Source of the DNA: Bacteroidales bacterium
GTDB taxonomy: Bacteria > Bacteroidota > Bacteroidia > Bacteroidales > UBA932
Reading direction: 5' to 3'
Length of the DNA stretch: 64,000 nucleotides
NCBI GenBank assembly: GCA_017625725.1
Contig: JAGAKH010000009.1
Location: 47,498-111,497, forward strand
Shown here: positions 34,980 through 44,653 of the stretch, piece after piece
How the letters are laid out: every line of letters begins with the position of its first letter
Position numbering within the stretch: the stretch's first letter is position 1
Translations under genes and position numbers: made by a program
The notes under the pieces: model-generated
The model's database searches: none
What the model was told of the DNA's origin: nothing
The model's input: the letters and a program-made list of their open reading frames with translations, nothing else

Positions 34980-37945
34980 AGATAAAGAGGCTGAAGATAC
35001 ACAACATAGCATCAATTGCCGATGCAGAAATAGATTTTGATGCTGCCCCTCTGAAAGATGAAGCTGTCTTCCTCATCTGCGGTGAGACAGGAGCTGGCAA
35101 GACAATGATACTGGATGCCATCTGCCTTGCCTTGTACAACACCACACCGAGATTGGGAAGTGCATCAAGGTCAGATTCCTATAACGATGTTACCGGCGAA
35201 AGCATAACCTTGACGAACCCTGTCCAGTACATAAGAAAGGGGTCATGGGAAGGAAGGGTTGATCTTGATTTTGAAGCTGGCGGAAAGGATTATTCTGCGA
35301 CCTGGAGTACTTACAGGGCAAACAAGAAGGCTGACGGAAGATTTCAGAAGACCACGTGGGAGGTCCGGGATTCAGATGGAGGTCCTGTTATGAAAGGAGA
35401 CAGCATCAGGAATCTTATCGGCCTGGATTTCGAGGAATTCAGAAGAACGACGATGCTGGCACAGGGAGATTTCACTGCTTTCCTGAAAAGCAGGGATGAC
35501 GAGAAATCCGCCATCCTCGAGAAAATTACAGGAACAGGAATATATAAGGAGATAGGAAGAAAGATTTCCGAGAAGTTCAAAGAAGCCAATTCACTATGCC
35601 AGGAAAGAGGGAAAAGCATGGAAGAATTGTCTAAAAGCCTGATCAATGATGAAGAGACAGAAAGGATCAGAACCAGAATCAATGAAAATAAGATAAATGT
35701 CGGCAGACACCAGACCAGAAATGCAGAGCTGGAAAAACTGGCAAATGCTCACAGACAGGTCAGCGAGTCAGAAAATGAAAGGATGAAATGGAAGAACGAA
35801 GCAGAAAGGTGCAGGAATGAATACATGTATCTTTCTTCTGGTGTCGCATTTGCCGAAGATGTACTCTCACAAAAAAGAAAAGATCTGAAACATCTTCAGG
35901 AATTCATTGATTCTGAAAAGGAAAATTCTGGCATATATCAATCACACGAACTTACCGAAAGATGGTTGATGGACGTCATATCAAATGATGACAGGATAAA
36001 GACATTTGAACTGAAGATGAATCAAGCACATCTGAAACTGGCAGAATGTGAAGAACAGTCTAAAGGGAAGGTCATTGAACTTAAACAGAAAGAAGAGGAA
36101 CTGGAAAGAATAAAGGAAGATATCAGAAAACTGACTGAAAAAGGTTCAGGAATCGATTCTTCTGAATTAAGAAAGGAAAAAAAGGCTATTGAGGAGTATT
36201 TCAGACTTGAAGATATTTTCACCGAGTTAAATAAAGAAGCCAAGGAATTCCAGGAAAAGATAGCAGAAAATGAAGCAGAGCAGGAAAAGCTTTCTAAAGA
36301 CAAGGATGTAAAGCAGAGACAATGGAAAGAGGCTCAGGAGTTATATGATAAAGTCAAGGAAAGCAACTCAAACTGGGCTAAGGAAGCACGTGCAGGGCTC
36401 AAAGTCGGGAGCAGCTGTCCTGTATGTGGCCAAAGCATTGCAAGTCAGGAATACCTCGACAGTATATCTGACTCTCATTTTGAATCTATAGTCACTCCGG
36501 TAAAGGAAAATGCCGATTCAAGAAAGATAGAGCTTGACATAGCTGATAAGTCATTGACACGCAACAGGCTGGAAACTGAAAATCTTAAGAGTCAGAGTGC
36601 AAAGCTGAACCTTAAGATGGAAGATATCAGGCAGAAGATCGCAAACTCCAGAAAGGAATACCCGACAATTGATTTCAGCATCGAAAGATGCCGGGTGATA
36701 GATCTGCTGCTCGAAGAAGCAGATCGGCAGAGTGCTGCAATAAAGGAAATGACATTGAAACTTGGCCATAAACAGGATGAGGTTATAGCATCAAATGCAG
36801 CATATACAAAGACACAGACTGATATTCACACATTCCAGACAGAAATAAGGTCCTGCAAGGAAGGAATCGATGAGTGCAGACGGAAAAAGGAAGAAGCTTA
36901 TTCAGAGGTGGACAGATTGTTCGGGAAGAAGACCTGGAGAGAATCCTGGGAGAATGACAGAAAAGCATTTATCAAAGAGTCTGCATTCAAAGCACAGCAG
37001 TATATGGCGGCAGTGAAGAATGCCGAGGACATGAAAGCGAAAGTTGAACAGATCAAGGAAGGCGTGGATGCAATTCATAATGTACGTGACAGAGTTAGCG
37101 AGATCATGCCTCAGATGAAGGGATTCGTGCCTGACACAAGGATAAAGGTGGAAAAACTGCTGGACAGATGGACTGTTCTTCTGTCATCAATGAACACAGC
37201 TATCGCCACCATGACTGCATTGGACACTACGATCAGAGAGAGCCGCTCTATTATTGACGCTTCAGATGTCAAGATGGATATTGCAGAAATACTTGAAACA
37301 AGCCGCCGTATTATTGAAGATATCAACAATCTGAACCGGGAGATAGGTTCTGACACCAGAACATTGGAAATAAACGAAGAAAACAGAAAGAAATACGATG
37401 AATGGCTCAGCGAGTTCAAGGAAATCAGCATTGAAAGAGACAGATGGAAGGCCCTGAACGACATCTTCGGCAAAAAGGATGGAGAGTATTTTCAGAAGAT
37501 TGCCCAGGGTTTCATAATGAATGACATACTTGGAAGGGCCAACCACTACCTGAGCAAGATGAGCAAAAGATATATACTCGAATCTCAAGGTGGTTCATTG
37601 GGAATCATCGTCCGTGACATGGAACAAGGTGGTGTACCAAGAAGCACAAGCACCATTTCCGGAGGTGAATCATTCGTCATTTCCCTTGCTCTAGCACTGG
37701 GACTCTCATCTATGGGCAGCGGCAACATCCGCGTTGACACATTGTTCATAGACGAAGGATTCGGCACATTGAGTGAAGAGTACCTGAATACGGTCGTGGA
37801 AACGCTTCAGAGACTGTATGAAACAGGAGGAAAGAGAGTTGGTATCATAAGTCATGTCAAGGAGCTGAGGGAAAGAATATCCACGCAGATAAGGGTAGTC
37901 AAGACTGATCCGGCCACCAGCTGCATAAATGTCGCACAATCATGA
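34976..37945 (+). CDS. sbcC: Exonuclease subunit SbcC (SMC-like ATPase)
   Basis: The 989 residues carry an N-terminal Walker A (GETGAGKT, residues 36-43), a long coiled coil, the zinc hook CPVC at residues 481-484 in the middle, and a C-terminal ABC signature STISGGES with Walker B TLFIDEGFGTLS. It is the ATP-driven clamp for SbcD. It overlaps sbcD and the next gene by 4 bases each, so the three are translationally coupled. Confidence 0.95.
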   Translation: MKIKRLKIHNIASIADAEIDFDAAPLKDEAVFLICGETGAGKTMILDAICLALYNTTPRLGSASRSDSYNDVTGESITLTNPVQYIRKGSWEGRVDLDFEAGGKDYSATWSTYRANKKADGRFQKTTWEVRDSDGGPVMKGDSIRNLIGLDFEEFRRTTMLAQGDFTAFLKSRDDEKSAILEKITGTGIYKEIGRKISEKFKEANSLCQERGKSMEELSKSLINDEETERIRTRINENKINVGRHQTRNAELEKLANAHRQVSESENERMKWKNEAERCRNEYMYLSSGVAFAEDVLSQKRKDLKHLQEFIDSEKENSGIYQSHELTERWLMDVISNDDRIKTFELKMNQAHLKLAECEEQSKGKVIELKQKEEELERIKEDIRKLTEKGSGIDSSELRKEKKAIEEYFRLEDIFTELNKEAKEFQEKIAENEAEQEKLSKDKDVKQRQWKEAQELYDKVKESNSNWAKEARAGLKVGSSCPVCGQSIASQEYLDSISDSHFESIVTPVKENADSRKIELDIADKSLTRNRLETENLKSQSAKLNLKMEDIRQKIANSRKEYPTIDFSIERCRVIDLLLEEADRQSAAIKEMTLKLGHKQDEVIASNAAYTKTQTDIHTFQTEIRSCKEGIDECRRKKEEAYSEVDRLFGKKTWRESWENDRKAFIKESAFKAQQYMAAVKNAEDMKAKVEQIKEGVDAIHNVRDRVSEIMPQMKGFVPDTRIKVEKLLDRWTVLLSSMNTAIATMTALDTTIRESRSIIDASDVKMDIAEILETSRRIIEDINNLNREIGSDTRTLEINEENRKKYDEWLSEFKEISIERDRWKALNDIFGKKDGEYFQKIAQGFIMNDILGRANHYLSKMSKRYILESQGGSLGIIVRDMEQGGVPRSTSTISGGESFVISLALALGLSSMGSGNIRVDTLFIDEGFGTLSEEYLNTVVETLQRLYETGGKRVGIISHVKELRERISTQIRVVKTDPATSCINVAQS

Positions 37946-39240
37946 AAAACAGGTTGACAATGGCTGCAGAATTCGCAGCAGTACACATGAATGACGATCT
38001 GCACAGACTTCTTCTGAACAGGAGCAGATGGCCGGAAATAGATATGGATCTTGCTATAGAATGCATCGAAAGCAGGAAAAAGTTAAAAGGTAAGGTAGAC
38101 CAATGGTATGAAAATGACAAGCTTGTATACCCGTCGAAACTTTCTGCAGAACAGTGCAGCAGCAGTCTGACAGCTGAATACAAAAGTACTCTGGCTGCTG
38201 AAATAGCCGGTGACAAGAAGGAATGGAAACTTGCCGACCTTACAGGAGGTATGGGTGTGGATTCATGGTTCTTCTCATTGAAAGCCTCTGAAATACTGTA
38301 TTGCGAAATGCGTGAGGAACTATGTACAGCTGCCGGATACAACTTCGGGATACTGGGAGCCGGAAACATCCGGATCTGCAACTGTGCTGTTGTTCCGGAT
38401 GATGACACTGAAAACAAATGCGGAAGGATTTCTGAACTGCTGTCCGGATTCAAGCCTGACATAGTATATATTGACCCGGCTAGACGTGGTGAAGGGGGCA
38501 AGAAAGTATTTCTTATAGAAGACTGCAATCCTGATGTACTTAATCTTAAAGACGACATATTCAAGCACACACGCCACATTCTGCTGAAGCTGTCCCCTAT
38601 GGCTGACATAAGTATGGTCACAGGGAGACTTGGAAGCTCATGCAGAGAGGTACACGTCATTTCAGCCGGCGGAGAATGCAAGGAACTGCTGATATGGATG
38701 GACAGAGAGTGGGAAGGAGAGTACAAGATAACGGCTGTCGAATTAGAGAAAGGCGTTAAGAATCAATCATTTGAATTCCTTTCATCAGAAGAGAAGGCGG
38801 CTGGTTTCATACCGGCATTGCCAGAATCACCGGAATCATTGAAAGGCAGATGGCTTTTTGAACCGGGAAAGGCACTGATGAAGTCCGGCTGCTTCAACCT
38901 TCTCTCTCATGCCCACCATATGTCAAAACTTGGAATATCCACACACTACTATATCCTTGACAGCTACGAATCTGCTGAAAGAGTACACGGCCTGGGAAAA
39001 GTTTACAGGATCAAGGAATGTTTCAATCTTGACAAGCGAAGCATCAAGGATGCAGGCAGAAGATACCCGCACTCGGAAGTGACTGCCCGCAATATTCCTA
39101 TGGATACCGACACCTTGAGAAAAAAACTGGGCATCACCTCCGGAGATGACGCCCATATATTCGGATTGAAGTCTGATTCTCTCGGCAACCTTCTGTTCAT
39201 CACCGAAAGATGCTTCATCAGTTCTGATGTGCAGGCCTGA
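37942..39240 (+). CDS. SAM-dependent methyltransferase with THUMP-like C-terminus
   Basis: The 432 residues contain a Rossmann methyltransferase core with motif I LADLTGGMGVDSWFF (about residue 93) and motif IV DIVYIDPARRG. The C-terminal half fits the THUMP-like domain found in Bacteroidota (DDAHIFGLKSDSLGNLLFITER). It probably modifies RNA, but the target is not known. It is coupled to sbcC by an ATGA overlap. Its last 23 bases overlap the convergent DUF4301 gene. Confidence 0.8.
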   Translation: MKNRLTMAAEFAAVHMNDDLHRLLLNRSRWPEIDMDLAIECIESRKKLKGKVDQWYENDKLVYPSKLSAEQCSSSLTAEYKSTLAAEIAGDKKEWKLADLTGGMGVDSWFFSLKASEILYCEMREELCTAAGYNFGILGAGNIRICNCAVVPDDDTENKCGRISELLSGFKPDIVYIDPARRGEGGKKVFLIEDCNPDVLNLKDDIFKHTRHILLKLSPMADISMVTGRLGSSCREVHVISAGGECKELLIWMDREWEGEYKITAVELEKGVKNQSFEFLSSEEKAAGFIPALPESPESLKGRWLFEPGKALMKSGCFNLLSHAHHMSKLGISTHYYILDSYESAERVHGLGKVYRIKECFNLDKRSIKDAGRRYPHSEVTARNIPMDTDTLRKKLGITSGDDAHIFGLKSDSLGNLLFITERCFISSDVQA

Positions 39241-40732
39241 GAAGATCAAGCACGACCTTCACAGGATTGAATGTAGCAAGTGGAACTTCCACGAAGAGAG
39301 TATTCCAATTGCTCATTGCACCATTCCAGAGACCAGGAAGCTCGAGTGCCTTCAGTTCCCTGCCCTGATAGCTCTTTGAGCTTATGAAACCTGCATCTTC
39401 ATCTACATACTCAAGAAGGTTGAAGCTCTGTCCCTTATAGTCGTGGAGACAGCATACGATGTCAACAGGATTGAAGTGGGTTGCTGATGCTAGTGCATTG
39501 CGTGCATGGTCATCAGACATGTTGATCTGAACACTTTCAAGCACCTGAAGCGAAGTCGATCCGTCCTTTTCCGCTATGATGAAAGGTCCACCGCCTGGCT
39601 CGCCCTGGTTCTTAACCATACCTGCCACACGGATAGGTCTGTTGAGTTTGCCACGAAGGGCAGCCACTCTGGATGCACAATCACCAAATGCAGGAAGCTT
39701 GATGCAGAGTGTATTGTCAAGGAAAGCCTCGATCTCATCGCACAGAGCCTTGCACTCATCCGAGCATGGTTCAGCACATGCATCAAGAGCATTCAGATAG
39801 GAATAGATACGGTCACGCAGCTCAAGAGCCTTGCCAAGAAGCACCTTCTTCCATGTAGCGGTCTCAGGAAGAAGTCTTTCATTTGCAACGTTATCGATAT
39901 TCTTGATGGAAACCACTTCATCCTCTATCCTGTTGAGATTATATATGAGGGCACCGTGGCCAGCTGGACGGAAGAGAAGAGAATCAGTCTCTGTCCTGAA
40001 AGGATTGTTATCTACATCCACAGCCACAGTATCGGTTGCCTTATCCTGGAATGTAAAGGTGATGTTATATCTGACACCATATTTTGCCTCGTATGCTTCC
40101 TTTACCTGGGCATATGCTTCCTCAAAAAGATGCTGATGTTCTGGAGAAATCGTAACTACAAGATTAGCAGTTCCGTCATCATTTCTCATATAGTTCTGAG
40201 CCTCTACAAGATGCTCTGCGAATGCTGTACGTATTTCTCCGTCTGTATATTTATGAAACTTCAGGACGCCCTTTGGCTTGGAGCCATAACCAAGACCTTC
40301 ATCAGTAAGAGTCTTTGAAAGAACCGAAAGCCTATATTCAGGACACTTGCAAGTCTGCTCTCCGAAAAGTTCAGATGAATAGAAGGCAAATGCTCCTATG
40401 CTGTCTACAAATCTTGCTGCAGGAGCATCATCAGAGAGTTCCTTTCCCGCCTTAAGTGCATCCATTCCGCTGAAAAGGTCCTTGAACATACGAGAAGCTG
40501 CACCTGAAGCAGGTACAAATTTACATTTTCCATTGATCTTAGCCCCTTCATAATACTTAGCCGCAGCCTGTACAGCCTCTTCATCAAGTACCTGGATTCC
40601 TCTTTCCGGAGTAGCAGGAGCAACAATCTTCATCCATGGGAAGCCCTGCTTGAAACGTTCGATCTGCTGCTCAACTGTCTCTACAGACGAGCCTCTCTGC
40701 TCAATCTGAACAATATCTTCTTTGCGTAACAT
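39218..40732 (-). CDS. DUF4301-family protein
   Basis: The 504 residues match the DUF4301 family of Bacteroidota along its length; the block KFVPASGAASRMFKDLF near residue 70 and the C-terminal DHARNALASATHFNPVDIVC are typical. The former resembles a nucleotide-sugar or phosphate loop (PASGAASRM), but no activity is known. It is soluble and follows pdxB by 24 bases. Long antisense frames across it are shadows. Confidence 0.85.
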   Translation of the reverse strand: MLRKEDIVQIEQRGSSVETVEQQIERFKQGFPWMKIVAPATPERGIQVLDEEAVQAAAKYYEGAKINGKCKFVPASGAASRMFKDLFSGMDALKAGKELSDDAPAARFVDSIGAFAFYSSELFGEQTCKCPEYRLSVLSKTLTDEGLGYGSKPKGVLKFHKYTDGEIRTAFAEHLVEAQNYMRNDDGTANLVVTISPEHQHLFEEAYAQVKEAYEAKYGVRYNITFTFQDKATDTVAVDVDNNPFRTETDSLLFRPAGHGALIYNLNRIEDEVVSIKNIDNVANERLLPETATWKKVLLGKALELRDRIYSYLNALDACAEPCSDECKALCDEIEAFLDNTLCIKLPAFGDCASRVAALRGKLNRPIRVAGMVKNQGEPGGGPFIIAEKDGSTSLQVLESVQINMSDDHARNALASATHFNPVDIVCCLHDYKGQSFNLLEYVDEDAGFISSKSYQGRELKALELPGLWNGAMSNWNTLFVEVPLATFNPVKVVLDLLRPAHQN

Positions 40733-40756
40733 AGGTAATTAGTGTTATTATTGTGA

Positions 40757-41791
40757 TTATTCAAAATATATTTCTCTTCTATATTGATATTCCGAACGGA
40801 GTTTCTCAAAAAGATAGGGTTCCATACGGAATCTGAAATCATCTGTAAATATAGGATAATTATACTGAAAAACTGCCGCAACTTCACCCTGATTTTTTCC
40901 CTTGAGATCAAGAAGGACAGGATCATGGTCAGGAATATCTGCTTCCGGATAGAAATCCATAAGTTCATCTATACCGAAATGCCGGGCAACAGCCTGAACG
41001 GCAAAGGCGGTTCCGTTCTGCTTACCCTGATAAGAGTATCCGGCAATGTGCGGTGTAGCGATATCAACCATATCTAGCAGATCCTGATTGATGTCAGGCT
41101 CGTGATTCCACGTATCTATGACTACAGCACCAAGCTTCGGGATAGCCATCATAAGTGCATCTTCATCAACGACTTCCCCTCTGGATGCATTGATGAATAT
41201 AGTACCGGGGCGCATCAGAGTAAAGAAATTCAGGTCAGCCATCCTCCTAGTAGTGTCATCAAGAGGAACGTGCATCGTCACGATCTGAGAATTGGTAAGG
41301 AGATATTCAAGAGAGCAGAATCCCTCAGGACCTTCTTTTTCTGCACGAGGTGGATCGTAGCAGAGGACCTTATATCCAAGATATTCTGCAAGTTCCTTCA
41401 CTTTCTTTCCGACATGACCGACTCCTATGATACCGAAGACAGCATCAACAAGCTTTATGGATTTACGGGCAGCAACCCCGTATAATGCAGAAAAGACATA
41501 CTGCATGACTCCCCCGGCATTGCATCCTTCTGAGTTATGGACCTCGATGCCATGAGCCGAGCAGTATTCAAGATCGATATGATCGGTACCGATTGTCGCT
41601 GTCGCTATCATCTTTACCGAGGTGCCGTCTAGAAGTTCCGCATTGCATCTTGTCCTTGTACGAATTATCAGCACGTCCGCATCTATGATATCTTCATGTC
41701 CGATAGATGATCCTTTCTTGTAGACAACTTCAGCATATGGTTCAAAGACTCCCTTAAGAAAGGGAACATTGGCATCTGCTACTATCTTCAT
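40757..41791 (-). CDS. pdxB: Erythronate-4-phosphate dehydrogenase
   Basis: The start ATG at 41791 (MKIVADANVPFLKGVF) gives 344 residues. NAD-binding and catalytic blocks of D-2-hydroxyacid dehydrogenases are seen: GIIGVGHVGKKV, ASRGEVVDEDAL with the catalytic Arg, HEPDINQDLLDMVDIATPHIAGYS with Glu and His. The C-terminal PdxB dimer domain is present. It makes 2-oxo-3-hydroxy-4-phosphobutanoate for pyridoxal phosphate synthesis. It lies 29 bases after the DUF721 gene. Confidence 0.93.
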   Translation of the reverse strand: MKIVADANVPFLKGVFEPYAEVVYKKGSSIGHEDIIDADVLIIRTRTRCNAELLDGTSVKMIATATIGTDHIDLEYCSAHGIEVHNSEGCNAGGVMQYVFSALYGVAARKSIKLVDAVFGIIGVGHVGKKVKELAEYLGYKVLCYDPPRAEKEGPEGFCSLEYLLTNSQIVTMHVPLDDTTRRMADLNFFTLMRPGTIFINASRGEVVDEDALMMAIPKLGAVVIDTWNHEPDINQDLLDMVDIATPHIAGYSYQGKQNGTAFAVQAVARHFGIDELMDFYPEADIPDHDPVLLDLKGKNQGEVAAVFQYNYPIFTDDFRFRMEPYLFEKLRSEYQYRREIYFE

Positions 41792-41820
41792 GATATTATA
41801 TTTTTTGCAAGTTAACATAT

Positions 41821-42150
41821 TTATTTCAATATCAAACCTTTAACATGGTCATGATCATGTCCGTATCCGGAGAAAAGCTCATCATTTTTAAGAAACTCAT
41901 TGATTTTCTTCAAGATAAGATCTCTCTGAAAATACAGATGGCTTCTGACCATGGAAGAAGATATCGTGCAATAAAGCATTCCGTTCCTGAAATATAGACC
42001 GACCGTATATCTTGAAGCTCCTGAGACCTCATTCCATGCAGCAAATACACGCTGCCTGTCAAGACCCGATGTCAGTTTCATCTCCTTGATATACTGCGAC
42101 ACAAGTTCGGACATTCCGACTGCGTCCTTGCGTGGTATTCTGTTCCCCAT
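41821..42150 (-). CDS. DUF721 (DciA-like) protein
   Basis: The start MGNRIPRKDAVGMSELVSQYI at 42150 gives 109 residues and lies 1 base after the recF stop; the longer frame would run inside recF. The centre (VFAAWNEVSGASRYTVGLYFRNGMLYC) fits the KH-like DUF721 family. Family members include DciA, the helicase-loading partner of DnaB in bacteria without DnaC. Pairing with recF is common for this family. The function here is inferred. Confidence 0.8.
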   Translation of the reverse strand: MGNRIPRKDAVGMSELVSQYIKEMKLTSGLDRQRVFAAWNEVSGASRYTVGLYFRNGMLYCTISSSMVRSHLYFQRDLILKKINEFLKNDELFSGYGHDHDHVKGLILK

Positions 42151-42151
42151 T

Positions 42152-43249
42152 TCAGATTCGTGTAAATGTTCCGCCGGTCGTATCAAAATAAACTCTATCC
42201 TGAGTGAATCTGTCAACTATGCCGGACATCCTTACCTTATTGCTGTCAGTGATGAATATCTGTCCGAAATCATTGCTTGCCACCATCTGAAGCAGGTTCC
42301 CGATACGATTCATGTCAAGCTTATCAAAGACATCGTCAAGAAGGAGTATCGGTGCAAATCCGTAGGAATTCTTCATGATCTCATACTGGGCGAATTTAAG
42401 AGACACAAGGAAGGATTTCTGCTGTCCCTGTGAGCCGCATCTTCTTATCGGCCATCCGTTCATCTTGAAAATGAAATCATCCCTCTGGATACCTGAAGTC
42501 GTATATTTCATTACCCTATCCTTCTCTATAGAAGATGACAGGATCATATCCAGAGAAGCTTTTGACAATTCAGAGTCATATTCTATGGTTACCTGCTCGC
42601 TGTCTCCTGACAATTCAGAATAATACCTTGACACTACAGGAGCAAGGTTTTCGACAAATTCCTTTCTTGCCTTATATATAGGCTCTGACAAAGCCGACAT
42701 CCTCATGTCAATCACCTCCAGAAGAGAAAGGTCAACGTCATTTTCCTTAAGCATCCTGTTACGCTGAAGTAGAAGGCGGTTATACTGCTGAAGAGCAGTC
42801 ATATAGCCTCTATCCATTTGAGAAAGGACAGAATTGATGAAACGTCTTCTCTCTTCACCGGACTCACTTACCAGTGAAATATCCGAAGGTGATACCATCA
42901 CTACAGGAAGAACACCCACATGCTCGGACACCTTACCGTATGGCTTGTCATCCTTCTTCAGTTTCTTTTCACCCTTGGAACTTACCTTCATCGCGAAGCG
43001 GCTCGACAGCCCGTTCTCCATCCTGTATGTACCGGATAACGAGAATTCATCGCAACCATGACGGAAGTTGAACCTGTCGGATGAGACGAAGGCACTTTTT
43101 GTCATGGAAAGATAATAGATGGCATCAAGAAGGTTGGTCTTTCCTTCACCGTTATTGCCCGAAATACAGTTTATGTTCGGTGAGAACTCAAGTTCCTGAA
43201 GAGAGATGTTCCTGAAGTCTGAAATCACCGCTTTCTCTAAAATTGGCAT
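42152..43249 (-). CDS. recF: DNA replication/repair protein RecF
   Basis: The 365 residues show Walker A GNNGEGKTNLLDAIYYLS, the RecF-specific PVVMVSPSDISLVS, the signature RCGSQGQQKSFLVSLKFAQ and Walker B PILLLDDVFDKLD. It loads RecA at gaps. It lies 10 bases after mntP. Confidence 0.95.
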   Translation of the reverse strand: MPILEKAVISDFRNISLQELEFSPNINCISGNNGEGKTNLLDAIYYLSMTKSAFVSSDRFNFRHGCDEFSLSGTYRMENGLSSRFAMKVSSKGEKKLKKDDKPYGKVSEHVGVLPVVMVSPSDISLVSESGEERRRFINSVLSQMDRGYMTALQQYNRLLLQRNRMLKENDVDLSLLEVIDMRMSALSEPIYKARKEFVENLAPVVSRYYSELSGDSEQVTIEYDSELSKASLDMILSSSIEKDRVMKYTTSGIQRDDFIFKMNGWPIRRCGSQGQQKSFLVSLKFAQYEIMKNSYGFAPILLLDDVFDKLDMNRIGNLLQMVASNDFGQIFITDSNKVRMSGIVDRFTQDRVYFDTTGGTFTRI

Positions 43250-43259
43250 ATATGGTCAA

Positions 43260-43817
43260 CTATAATAGTGTATGTTCAATCAAAATTCTCGCTCCCATAA
43301 GGATAAGTACAGCGCCACCGGCAAATTCAGCCTTCGACTTATATCTGCAGCCGAAGATGTTGCCGACCTTCACTCCAAGCATTGAGGCTACCATTGTTAT
43401 GACGCCGATCAGCAGCACAGCCAGCCAGATATCTACATTCAGGAATGCAAAGGTTACCCCGACAGCCAAGGCATCAATGCTTGTAGCTACAGCAAGCACA
43501 AACATAGTCTTGAACGAGAAATCAGGATCATAATCACATTTATCCTTATCAAACGATTCCTTAATCATATTGGCACCGATGAAACCAAGCAGGGCAAAGG
43601 CGATCCAATGGTCCACATTGGAGACTGCTTCGGCAAAAGAAGACCCCAGAAAATAGCCGACGAGAGGCATAAGCGCCTGGAATCCTCCGAACCAAAGTCC
43701 GGTACTCAGCACATGCGACGGCCTGATCTGTGACACGGAAAGTCCCTTGCATATCGAAACAGCAAAGGCATCCATGGAAACCGCAACTGCAATCAAAAGT
43801 ATTTCTATAATACCCAT
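43260..43817 (-). CDS. mntP: Manganese efflux pump MntP
   Basis: The 185 residues form six membrane helices with the paired family motifs IAVAVSMDAFAVSICKGL and AVATSIDALAVGVTFAF, whose acidic residues bind Mn2+. It exports Mn2+ across the inner membrane. It follows the metallophosphatase by 10 bases. No Mn riboswitch (yybP-ykoY) was recognised upstream. Confidence 0.93.
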   Translation of the reverse strand: MGIIEILLIAVAVSMDAFAVSICKGLSVSQIRPSHVLSTGLWFGGFQALMPLVGYFLGSSFAEAVSNVDHWIAFALLGFIGANMIKESFDKDKCDYDPDFSFKTMFVLAVATSIDALAVGVTFAFLNVDIWLAVLLIGVITMVASMLGVKVGNIFGCRYKSKAEFAGGAVLILMGARILIEHTLL

Positions 43818-43827
43818 ATTCCGAATA

Positions 43828-44649
43828 TTAGAAGTCTATTTCCATCTTACCTATGTGCAAGCCCCATTTCCAGTCTGTAACGACCGGTATCTTTCTGCCG
43901 AGAGAGTTTTCCACATACACCTCGGATTCCAGGAGGGTATGAGAGTGTCCTCCGACAACCAGATCGACGTCCTTTGTCTGTTTCACAAGCATGTCATCTG
44001 TATAGAATTCCCCTTCAATGCCAAGATGCGTCAGGCAGATGACCAGGTCACATCCTTTCTCATTCCTGAGATATTCCGCATATCTGTTTGCAGCCTGTGC
44101 AGGATCCGAATACTCAAGCAAATCGGCAATATCTTTGCTCAAGACTGAAGACAAATCCGTCAGCAATCCTATGATTCCTATCTTTTTGCCGGCCTTACGT
44201 ACAATTACATATGGTTTGACCTGGTTTTCCAGAGGAGTACCTGAAAAATTGTAATTTGCACATACGACAGGGACCTTCAGATCTGAAAGCCTGCGTGCAA
44301 GTTCCTCCAGACCGTTATCAAATTCATGATTACCCAGACAGACTGCATCATAACCGAATGCATTGAGAACATCAATCTCAACATCTCCTCCAAGCTCAGT
44401 AAAATATGAAGTGCCCTGACCGAAGTCACCTGCATGTAAAAGAAGGACATTACGCCTTCCCTCCGCCTTTCTCACACTATCAATGTATGCGGCCTGTTCA
44501 ATGACTCCTCCCATGCCTTTATTCTTTCCTGAACGGATCGGCTCGATATGGCTATGGGTGTCGTTCAAGTGAAGGACCGTCAGATCCTGAGCGCTAGAAA
44601 CAGACAGGAAGATGAAAACAGAAATAAGGAATAATAATAACTTCTTCAT
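43828..44649 (-). CDS. Periplasmic metallophosphatase (5'-nucleotidase N-terminal domain)
   Basis: The 273 residues have a signal peptide (MKKLLLFLISVFIFLSVSSAQ) and the calcineurin-like motifs LHLNDTHSHIEP, LHAGDFGQG, LGNHEFDNG, CLTHLGIEG and VVGGHSH. It equals only the N-terminal catalytic half of UshA-type 5'-nucleotidases. The missing C-terminal substrate domain is encoded 4 bases upstream as a separate secreted protein. Together they probably hydrolyse nucleotides or related phosphates in the periplasm. Confidence 0.88.
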   Translation of the reverse strand: MKKLLLFLISVFIFLSVSSAQDLTVLHLNDTHSHIEPIRSGKNKGMGGVIEQAAYIDSVRKAEGRRNVLLLHAGDFGQGTSYFTELGGDVEIDVLNAFGYDAVCLGNHEFDNGLEELARRLSDLKVPVVCANYNFSGTPLENQVKPYVIVRKAGKKIGIIGLLTDLSSVLSKDIADLLEYSDPAQAANRYAEYLRNEKGCDLVICLTHLGIEGEFYTDDMLVKQTKDVDLVVGGHSHTLLESEVYVENSLGRKIPVVTDWKWGLHIGKMEIDF

Positions 44650-44653
44650 TACT

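Noticed and set aside
37899-38726. 275-residue minus-strand reading frame
   Set aside because: It is a shadow of the methyltransferase gene on the plus strand, Ser-rich and without family motifs.
39506-40318. 270-residue plus-strand reading frame
   Set aside because: It is antisense to the DUF4301 gene, which has clear family motifs and operon context.
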